Part shown: positions 57,421 to 64,000 of the stretch, piece after piece | How positions within the stretch are numbered: position 1 is the stretch's first letter | Layout of the letters: each line of letters starts with the position of its first letter | Assembly (NCBI RefSeq): GCF_000421765.1 | Contig: NZ_ATXQ01000001.1 | Span: 496,001-560,000 of the forward strand | DNA length: 64,000 nucleotides | Source: Denitrificimonas caeni DSM 24390 | GTDB taxonomy: Bacteria; Pseudomonadota; Gammaproteobacteria; Pseudomonadales; Pseudomonadaceae | Direction: 5' to 3' | Made by a program: the position numbers and the translations under genes | Notes under the pieces: generated by a model | Databases searched by the model: none | What the model saw: only the letters and a program-made list of their open reading frames with translations | What the model was told of the DNA's origin: nothing

Positions 57421-57631
57421 GACGCTCTCCTCATGTATTTAAATATTGGCTTTATTCATACCACGCGACACGGCGATACGCCAATGCGATTGATGTCGTG
57501 CAAGCCGAGGATTGAGTCTGCGGGTTGCAGCAAGACAAAACTTAAAAGCCGTCTATCCTTAGGAAAACGCTAACAAGCCAATATACTGCTACAGATTTGT
57601 CTGTCTTCGCTCTTATCCATGGAACACTCAA
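57421..57631. other. Divergent spacer between elbB and topB
   Basis: A 211-bp gap carrying the promoters of both genes. No clear operator, terminator or small gene was recognised. Confidence 0.4.
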
Positions 57632-59530
57632 GTGATTGTATACATAGCTGAAAAGCCCAGCGTCGGTCGCGCCGTAGCGGCGGTTTTACCTAAACCGCAC
57701 CAGCAAGGTGAAGGTTTTATTAAAGTGGCCAGCGGTGATGTGGTGACCTGGTGCGTTGGCCATTTACTTGAGCAAGCAGAGCCAGAAGTTTATAACCCTG
57801 AGTATAAAAAGTGGCGCAAAGAGCACTTACCTATTATTCCAACCCAATGGCAGCATCAGGTTAAAGCGGCAACCCGCAAGCAGTTAGCTGTGGTGAAAAA
57901 GCTGATTAAGCAAGCCGATGTATTGGTCAACATGGGCGATCCGGATAGAGTTGGCCAAATTCTCGTGGATGAAGTGATCAATTACAGCGGCGTGTCTAAA
58001 GCCAAGCGTATGGCGGCGCAGCGCTGCTTAATCAGCGACATGAACCCTGATGCAATCAAACGCTCACTCAATGATCTGCGGCGTAATAGCGACTTTATTC
58101 CGCTGGCAACTTCGGCTCTGGCACGCGCCCGAGCTGACTGGCTGTACGGGATTAACATGACCCGCCTGTGTACTTTGCAAGGACAAGCATCGGGTTATCA
58201 GGGCGTGCTCTCGGTGGGGCGTGTGCAAACACCAATTCTCGGCTTAGTGGTGCACCGTGATCTAGAGATTGAAAACTTTGTCAGCAAACCCTTCTATGAA
58301 GTTTTTATTGAACTGCAAACCGACAACCAGCAAACCTATAGCGCTAAATGGCAGCCCAGCGCCGCTTGCGAGCCGTATACAGATGAAGATGGCCGCGTGT
58401 TGCTAAAAAAGTTAGCACAAACTGTACTGAACAAAGTATTGAATCAACCAGGGCAAGTCGTGGCGGTCACTGAAAGTGTGAAAAAACAAGCGGCCCCTCT
58501 GCCCTACAACTTGTCTTCATTGCAAATCGACGCCGCCAAGCGCTTTAACTTTAATGCGCAAAAGACCTTAGACATCTGCCAAAAACTTTACGAAACCCAC
58601 AAACTGCTGACCTATCCTCGCTCTGACTGCCGCTACTTACCGCAAGGCCACTACCACGACAAAGAGTCAGTCAGCCAAGCCATTGCGCACAGCTGCCCCG
58701 CGCTCAGTCAAGCGGTAGCAAATGCTGACCTTGCCCTCAACTCTAAAGCCTGGGATGACAGCAAAGTCAGCGCGCACCACGCCATCATTCCCACCCGGCG
58801 TAAACTCGATAGCGGTCGTTTAAGCGCTGATGAGCAAAAAATCTATGAACTGGTGGCACGGCAATACCTGATGCAGTTTTACCCACCCTTCATCTTTCAA
58901 GAAAAACAAATTGATAGCGAAGTGGCCGGCGGCTTATTTATCAGTCGGCAAAAAGAAGTGCTGAGCAAAGGCTGGAAAGCGCTATTGCCTGAACGCAAAA
59001 GCAATACAGAGGATCATGAGTTCTCTGCGCTTAAACTGCCTAATCTAGTCAAAGGCGACAACCTGCTCTGTATCGACGGCCGACTGGATGAAAAACAAAC
59101 CAGTCCACCTAAGCACTTTACCGATGCCAGCTTACTGGCAGCAATGACCGGTATTGCGCGCTATGTGTCTGACCCCGAGATTAAAAAAGTCCTACGTGAC
59201 ACCGACGGTCTCGGCACCGAAGCCACCCGAGCAGGGATTATTGAATTGCTATTTAAGCGAGGTTTCCTGAGCAAACAAGGCAAAGAAATCCATGCCACTG
59301 AAGTGGGCCGCCGTTTGATCTTGTCCTTGCCTGAAGTGATGGCCTTACCTGACATGACCGCGCACTGGGAATCACAACTGGAAGCCATTGCCCAAAAGCG
59401 CATGAGCTACAACGAGTTTATGACGCCGATGCTCGCTGGATTGCAGCAACTGGTGGAACACGTTGGCCAGATCCGATTTACTGGACTGCAAGGTCAGGGT
59501 AAGGCTCGGCGTAGAACGAAAAAAAGGTAA
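57632..59530 (+). CDS. topB: DNA topoisomerase III
   Basis: A 632-residue type IA topoisomerase that decatenates DNA. It starts with GTG and the Toprim fold VYIAEKPSVGRAVAAVL, with acidic metal ligands in NMGDPDRVGQ. In E. coli TopB this last motif is DxDxEG-like; here it reads GDPDRVG. The catalytic tyrosine is Tyr328 in LLTYPRSDCRYLP, the same number as in E. coli. The length is slightly under E. coli (653), due to a shorter C-terminal tail, which ends basic (GKARRRTKKR). Confidence 0.93.
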   Translation: MIVYIAEKPSVGRAVAAVLPKPHQQGEGFIKVASGDVVTWCVGHLLEQAEPEVYNPEYKKWRKEHLPIIPTQWQHQVKAATRKQLAVVKKLIKQADVLVNMGDPDRVGQILVDEVINYSGVSKAKRMAAQRCLISDMNPDAIKRSLNDLRRNSDFIPLATSALARARADWLYGINMTRLCTLQGQASGYQGVLSVGRVQTPILGLVVHRDLEIENFVSKPFYEVFIELQTDNQQTYSAKWQPSAACEPYTDEDGRVLLKKLAQTVLNKVLNQPGQVVAVTESVKKQAAPLPYNLSSLQIDAAKRFNFNAQKTLDICQKLYETHKLLTYPRSDCRYLPQGHYHDKESVSQAIAHSCPALSQAVANADLALNSKAWDDSKVSAHHAIIPTRRKLDSGRLSADEQKIYELVARQYLMQFYPPFIFQEKQIDSEVAGGLFISRQKEVLSKGWKALLPERKSNTEDHEFSALKLPNLVKGDNLLCIDGRLDEKQTSPPKHFTDASLLAAMTGIARYVSDPEIKKVLRDTDGLGTEATRAGIIELLFKRGFLSKQGKEIHATEVGRRLILSLPEVMALPDMTAHWESQLEAIAQKRMSYNEFMTPMLAGLQQLVEHVGQIRFTGLQGQGKARRRTKKR

Positions 59531-59664
59531 AGCTGTGCTCTACAGCAGGCTAACGCTCCACAAAAAGAGCTGAAGCGCCTAGTCTAAAACTCAATCCATC
59601 TATTTCCACCCAGAAAACAGGCCAGTGCTAGAATAGAAAAAACCACACTTTATTAGGACAAATA

Positions 59665-60135
59665 ATGAAATTTGTTATTTTGGCTGTCGCTATTGCACTC
59701 ATCGCTTTCTACTTTATTAAAAATGCCAAAGATAAAAAGGCATCTTTGCAAAACATCGAGATAGGAAACAGCTTTTTAACCGCCAATAAAGCTAACCCTG
59801 GCGTAGTAGAAACAGCCTCCGGTTTGCAGTATCAAATAGTAAAGAAAGGCGATGGCAGTGTTCACCCAAGCGCCAACTCCACAGTAAAAGTGCATTACCA
59901 TGGCACCCTGTTAGACGGTACTGTCTTCGATAGCTCAGTCGAGCGTAATGAGCCGATTAGTTTTCCGCTAAATCGCGTGATAAAAGGATGGACAGAAGGC
60001 CTTCAACTAATGGTTGCTGGCGATACATTTAAATTTTTCATTCCTTCTGATCTGGCTTACGGCAACGCTGCCACTGGAAAAATAAAGCCCGGTTCTGTGC
60101 TGATTTTTGAAGTCGATCTTTTAGAAGTCCAATAA
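59665..60135 (+). CDS. Membrane-anchored FKBP-type peptidyl-prolyl isomerase
   Basis: A 156-residue protein with an uncleaved N-terminal helix (MKFVILAVAIALIAFYFI) that probably anchors it in the inner membrane facing the periplasm. The FKBP domain starts GLQYQIVKKGDG. It has VHYHGTLLDGTVFDSS, VIKGWTEGLQLM and PSDLAYGN, the proline-binding pocket residues of the family. No chaperone domain, unlike FkpA. Confidence 0.9.
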   Translation: MKFVILAVAIALIAFYFIKNAKDKKASLQNIEIGNSFLTANKANPGVVETASGLQYQIVKKGDGSVHPSANSTVKVHYHGTLLDGTVFDSSVERNEPISFPLNRVIKGWTEGLQLMVAGDTFKFFIPSDLAYGNAATGKIKPGSVLIFEVDLLEVQ

Positions 60136-60179
60136 TGTTAGTGCGCTAAAATAGCCCCATCAAGCTTAAGGATGTCCTT

Positions 60180-62399
60180 GTGTCCGAACTCTATTTACGT
60201 ATTGCCTTGCCGTCACCGCTACGCCGGTTGTTTGATTACCGTGCGCCAACGCAAGTGTCGGTTAGTGCATGGCAGCCCGGTGTGCGCGTGCGCGTGCCGT
60301 TTGGCCGACGTGAATTAGTCGGGATATTGGTCGAAACCGCAAGCACAACCAATGTGCCCGCCAATAAGCTTAAAGATGCGCTAGCCGTGCTCGATCAGCA
60401 GCCGTTATTGCCGCCAAGCATTATGCGTCTGTGCATTTGGACCGCGCAGTATTATCAACACAGTTTAGGCGACACCTTTAGCTGGGCGTTGCCCGCACTG
60501 CTGCGTCAAGGCGAGCCCGCTGAGGCGCGCCAGCAAAGAATGTGGCTGGCCAAGCTGCCATTGCAGTTGGATGACCCACTGCTCACCCGTGCGCCTCGGC
60601 AACTCCAAGCCTTGCAGGTGTTAGCCCAGCACAATCAAGGCATTGCCCATGAACGCCTAGAGCAATTCGGTATCAGTAAAGACAGTGTCAGCGCGTTACT
60701 GGGTAAAGGTTTGGTGACGGAGCAAATACGCCAACTGCAAGATTTGCCACATAAAACCCCCAGCCTTGCGCAACCTGAACTGCCGCTCAATGATGAACAG
60801 CAAGCGGCTTTTAATGCCATCCATGCCAACAATCAAGAATACAAAGCTTATTTGTTAGCTGGCGTGACTGGCAGCGGTAAAACTGAAGTGTATTTGCAGT
60901 TGATCCGTGAGGCATTGGCTGCAGGCAAGCAAGTGCTGGTGTTGATTCCAGAAATCAATTTAGGGCCACAAACCCTTGAACGTTTTACCAAACGTTTTAA
61001 TGCGCGCATTGCCTTACTGCATTCCAACGTCAATGACCGCGAACGTTTAGAAGCTTGGTTGGCCGCGCGCTCAGGGCATGCCGATATTATTATCGGGACG
61101 CGCTCAGCCTTGTTTACTCCACTAAAAAGACTCGGCCTGATCATCATTGATGAAGAGCACGATGCCTCCTATAAACAGCAAGAAGGCCTACGCTACCATG
61201 CCCGTGATCTAGCCTTGGTACGGGCACGCGCAGCCAATGTGCCGATTGTTTTAGGCTCAGCCACGCCCTGTTTAGAAAGCTTACATAACGCCCACAACGG
61301 TCGCTTTGCCTTATTGCGCTTAACCAAGCGCGCTGGCGGCGCCAGTCAACCCAAGTTTATTCGTTTAGATGTGCGCAGCTTGCCATTGGATTCAGGCATC
61401 AGCGCGCCACTGCAAAAAGAAATTCGCAAAACCCTAGAAGCCGGCCAGCAAGTTTTAGTCTTTCTCAATCGGCGTGGTTTTGCGCCGGTATTAATGTGCA
61501 ATGACTGCGGCTGGATGAGCCAATGCTCTGAATGCGATGCGCGCCTGACCTTTCACCAGCGCTATAACGAGCTGCGCTGCCACCACTGCGGCCATATAGA
61601 AGCGCGCCCGCATCAGTGCCCGCAATGCAGCAAAGTTGATTTACGCCCCATCGGTGCGGGTACTGAGCGTGCGGAAGAACGCCTGCAAATTTTATTCCCC
61701 GACACGCCCGTGCTGCGCATTGACCGTGACAGCACCTCACGCAAAGGCTCGATGGATGCTTTATTAACCCAGATTGGCAGCGGCGAGCCGTGCATTATGA
61801 TTGGCACGCAAATGCTCGCTAAAGGGCATCACTTTCCACGAGTGACCTTGGTGGCTATTTTAAATGCCGATGGTGGTTTATTTTCCGCAGACTTTCGCGC
61901 CAGCGAAAAAATGGCGCAACTGATTGTGCAAGTAGCCGGTCGTGCGGGCCGCGCCAGTGATCTGGGCCGAGTGATTATTCAAAGTCAGCTGGCCGACCAT
62001 CCTTTGTTGGTGCAACTCAGCGAGCAAGGTTATTTTGCCTTTGCTGAGCAAGCGCTGAGCGAGCGCCGCGCCACCGGTTTGCCACCTTTCAGTCACTTAG
62101 CACTGCTGCGCGCCGATGCGCTAAAAGAAGAATTGGCTGATGTTTTTTTAGAAGATGCCTACAGCATTGCCGAACAACTGCTTGAACAATTAAAGATTGA
62201 AGGGGTTGAACTGCTGGGTCCCATCACCTCGCCAATGGAGCGTCGTGCCGGGCGGTATCGCGCGCAACTGCTGCTGCAGGCCAATAGTCGCGCCCAGCTG
62301 CACCGTTTATTAACACCTTTATGCAACAACTTAGAAAACCTGCCAAGTGCGCGGCAGAGCCGTTGGTCACTGGATGTTGACCCCATCGATTTATTTTAA
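60180..62399 (+). CDS. priA: Primosomal helicase PriA
   Basis: A 739-residue replication-restart helicase. The N-terminal 3'-DNA-binding domain comes first (LYLRIALPSPLRRLFDYR). Walker A GVTGSGKTE is near 227-235 and motif II is IIDEEHD. Eight cysteines for two zinc ions sit in CNDCGWMSQCSEC and CHHCGHIEARPHQCPQC. The C-terminal helicase motif is QVAGRAGR. The GTG start has AAGGA at seven bases. priA followed by argS is the Pseudomonas order. Confidence 0.97.
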   Translation: MSELYLRIALPSPLRRLFDYRAPTQVSVSAWQPGVRVRVPFGRRELVGILVETASTTNVPANKLKDALAVLDQQPLLPPSIMRLCIWTAQYYQHSLGDTFSWALPALLRQGEPAEARQQRMWLAKLPLQLDDPLLTRAPRQLQALQVLAQHNQGIAHERLEQFGISKDSVSALLGKGLVTEQIRQLQDLPHKTPSLAQPELPLNDEQQAAFNAIHANNQEYKAYLLAGVTGSGKTEVYLQLIREALAAGKQVLVLIPEINLGPQTLERFTKRFNARIALLHSNVNDRERLEAWLAARSGHADIIIGTRSALFTPLKRLGLIIIDEEHDASYKQQEGLRYHARDLALVRARAANVPIVLGSATPCLESLHNAHNGRFALLRLTKRAGGASQPKFIRLDVRSLPLDSGISAPLQKEIRKTLEAGQQVLVFLNRRGFAPVLMCNDCGWMSQCSECDARLTFHQRYNELRCHHCGHIEARPHQCPQCSKVDLRPIGAGTERAEERLQILFPDTPVLRIDRDSTSRKGSMDALLTQIGSGEPCIMIGTQMLAKGHHFPRVTLVAILNADGGLFSADFRASEKMAQLIVQVAGRAGRASDLGRVIIQSQLADHPLLVQLSEQGYFAFAEQALSERRATGLPPFSHLALLRADALKEELADVFLEDAYSIAEQLLEQLKIEGVELLGPITSPMERRAGRYRAQLLLQANSRAQLHRLLTPLCNNLENLPSARQSRWSLDVDPIDLF

Positions 62400-62462
62400 A
62401 GCACGCCGGATGACGCTTGGCGCTTGAAGCAAGCGCACTTGGCGTCGATAATAGACCGTTTA

Positions 62463-62602
62463 GGAAGCGCTGAATAATTACCTACGTTGTCAGGTCGTTG
62501 TTAAAAATCAGCTTAAAATGCTCATTTACTATCTGTAAACTGCGCTTTTTCGCTGATTTGTGCCTAGCCCTGACTGCCTCGCTAACATTACTCAGTGCTT
62601 CC
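62463..62602 (+). repeat. Palindromic intergenic repeat (MITE- or BIME-like), full copy
   Basis: A 140-bp imperfect palindrome in the priA-argS gap. Ends GGAAGCGCTGAATAA and TTACTCAGTGCTTCC are near-inverse. Inside, GTCAGG pairs with CCTGAC, AAATCAGC with GCTGATTT, and CATTTAC with GTAAACTG around a short central loop. The left half recurs at 47463-47595. No coding capacity. Confidence 0.7.
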
Positions 62603-62646
62603 TTTATTAAGCGATTATTCGCGACTTGCCTTCGTTAAGAGAAATT

Positions 62647-64000
62647 ATGAAAGACAGTATCCGCAGTTTAATTCAACACGCAGTCAATCAACTGACCAGC
62701 GAAGGCATCCTTCCAGAAGGGCTTGAGGCCAATATTCAAGTCGAAAACACGCGGGATAAAAGCCACGGTGATTTCGCCAGCAATATCGCCATGATGTTGG
62801 CTAAACCAGCAAAAATGAAGCCTCGCGATCTGGCCGAGTTATTGATTAAAGCATTGCCGTCTGATCCACAAGTCAGCGAAGTGGTGATTGCTGGACCTGG
62901 TTTTCTAAACTTTTTCCAAAACCATGCAGCGCTAGCACAACGTTTAGACCAAGCCTTAAGCGACACCCTGATCGGTGTACCCCAGCAGCAACCTGCACAA
63001 CGTGTAGTGGTGGATTTATCTTCACCTAACCTTGCGAAAGAAATGCACGTTGGCCATTTACGCTCAACTATTATCGGTGATGCCGTTGCGCGCGTGTTAG
63101 AGCTGCTCGGCCATGAGGTGATTCGTCAAAACCACGTCGGCGACTGGGGCACTCAGTTCGGTATGTTATTGGCGTATTTACAAGAAAACCCCAGCGCCCA
63201 AGAAACACAGCTGTCGGATTTAGAAGAGTTTTACCGCGCTTCAAAACAACGCTTTGATGAGTCACCTGAGTTTGCCGAGCGGGCACGTGCGCTCGTAGTT
63301 AAACTGCAAGCCGGTGATCCAGAGTGCTTACGTTTGTGGAAACAGTTTAATGATGTTTCATTGCAGCATTGCCAACAGCTCTACGACCGCTTGGGCGTTA
63401 AGCTGAGCATGCAAGATGTGCGCGGTGAAAGTTCCTACAATGCGGATTTAGCCAATATCGTGGAGAGCCTCCGCGATAAAGGTCTACTGACAGAAAGCGA
63501 AGGCGCGCAGTGCGTTTTCTTAGATGAATTCAAAAACGCCGAAGACAACCCCTTACCGGTGATTGTGCAAAAAGCTGGCGGTGGCTATTTGTATGCCACC
63601 ACTGATTTAGCGGCGATGCGTTATCGCAGCCAAACGCTGCACGCCGATCGTGCGTTGTATTTCGTTGATCAGCGCCAAGCCCTGCACTTTCAAATGGTCT
63701 TTGCCGTAGCGCGTCGCGCTGAATTTGTCAGTCCAACCATGCAACTGGAGCATATGGGCTTTGGCACCATGAACGGCCCAGATGGCCGTCCCTTCAAAAC
63801 CCGTGATGGCGGCACCGTCAAGCTGATTGATTTGCTCAACGAAGCAGAACAACGTGCTTATGCTTTGGTGAAAGAGAAAAACCCAGAATTAGCTGACAGC
63901 GAACTGCATAGCATTGCCCAAGCCGTTGGCATTGGTGCGGTGAAATATGCTGACTTAAGTAAGCATCGCAGCAGTGATTACAGCTTTAACTTTGAGCAAA
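62647..64000 (+). CDS. argS: Arginyl-tRNA synthetase, cut by window end
   Basis: The first 451 codons of ArgRS, still open at the right edge. The full family is about 580-590 residues. The N-terminal Add-1 domain for tRNA recognition has [13 protein letters not shown]. The HIGH motif is HVGH (residues 134-137) in [30 protein letters not shown] and [19 protein letters not shown] belong to the catalytic core. No KMSKS is expected in this enzyme. ATG at 62647. Confidence 0.96.
   Translation, partial: MKDSIRSLIQHAVNQLTSEGILPEGLEANIQVENTRDKSHGDFASNIAMMLAKPAKMKPRDLAELLIKALPSDPQVSEVVIAGPGFLNFFQNHAALAQRLDQALSDTLIGVPQQQPAQRVVVDLSSPNLAKEMHVGHLRSTIIGDAVARVLELLGHEVIRQNHVGDWGTQFGMLLAYLQENPSAQETQLSDLEEFYRASKQRFDESPEFAERARALVVKLQAGDPECLRLWKQFNDVSLQHCQQLYDRLGVKLSMQDVRGESSYNADLANIVESLRDKGLLTESEGAQCVFLDEFKNAEDNPLPVIVQKAGGGYLYATTDLAAMRYRSQTLHADRALYFVDQRQALHFQMVFAVARRAEFVSPTMQLEHMGFGTMNGPDGRPFKTRDGGTVKLIDLLNEAEQRAYALVKEKNPELADSELHSIAQAVGIGAVKYADLSKHRSSDYSFNFEQ

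Overview
The window is a stretch of chromosome from a gammaproteobacterium of the Pseudomonadaceae, probably one of the lower-GC Pseudomonas relatives. Several blocks have the gene order and protein signatures of Pseudomonas: typA-thiI-glnA followed by two DUF4124 genes; leuS-lptE-holA; rsmA-apaG-apaH-glpE; priA-argS; and the autotransporter esterase estA. About sixty genes are present, nearly all housekeeping or stress functions. I see no rRNA, tRNA, CRISPR array, prophage or intact insertion sequence.

Layout. 0.2-4.8 kb: a Lon-type AAA+ protease, a DksA-like zinc protein and gdhA, all leftward. 5.0-8.2 kb: a rightward four-gene zinc-starvation operon (ZrgA/DUF2796 protein, ABC ATPase, FtsX-type permease, DUF3299 protein) behind a Zur-type operator. 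8.35-9.2 kb: a tandem glycine riboswitch leading a PF03458 membrane protein. 9.2-18.5 kb, leftward: estA, a PhoX phosphatase with a three-repeat Pho box, typA, thiI and glnA with a candidate sigma-54 promoter. 18.8-21.6 kb: DUF4124 pair, cmoM and a DUF4136 lipoprotein. 21.6-24.7 kb, leftward: two tandem-domain universal stress proteins and metY. 24.8-33.8 kb, rightward: a DUF218 protein, leuS-lptE-holA, rsmA-apaG-apaH-glpE, osmC and a membrane protein. 34.1-42.1 kb: glutathione transferase, a small MreB-like protein, hrpB, a periplasmic glutathione-peroxidase-like protein, an OsmC-YcaO fusion and a C39-like peptidase. 42.2-46.2 kb: arsRBCH and a short-chain dehydrogenase. 46.3-50.0 kb: DUF2249 protein, spermidine-synthase-like protein, ahpF and ahpC. 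50.3-56.6 kb: cca, two gene remnants, yheS, a small MscS-type channel, a TerC protein, a YaiI protein and a thioesterase. 56.8-64.0 kb: elbB, topB, an FKBP isomerase, priA and the start of argS, which runs off the right edge.

How the genes work together. Nitrogen assimilation (gdhA, glnA), phosphate scavenging (phoX with Pho box), zinc scavenging (zrg-like operon with Zur box), peroxide defence (ahpC/ahpF, osmC, glutathione-peroxidase-like protein, glutathione transferase) and arsenic resistance give the region a nutrient and stress-response flavour. Regulatory sequences are its most informative non-coding part: Zur, Pho and ArsR-type operators, a glycine riboswitch whose ribosome binding site sits in a hairpin, and a protease leader that can pair perfectly with its own Shine-Dalgarno sequence.

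I did not find a clear new defence or biosynthetic system. The best leads are the structured leader of the Lon-type protease, the OsmC-YcaO fusion beside a C39-like peptidase, the small MreB-like protein, and a palindromic intergenic repeat present as one full and one broken copy.
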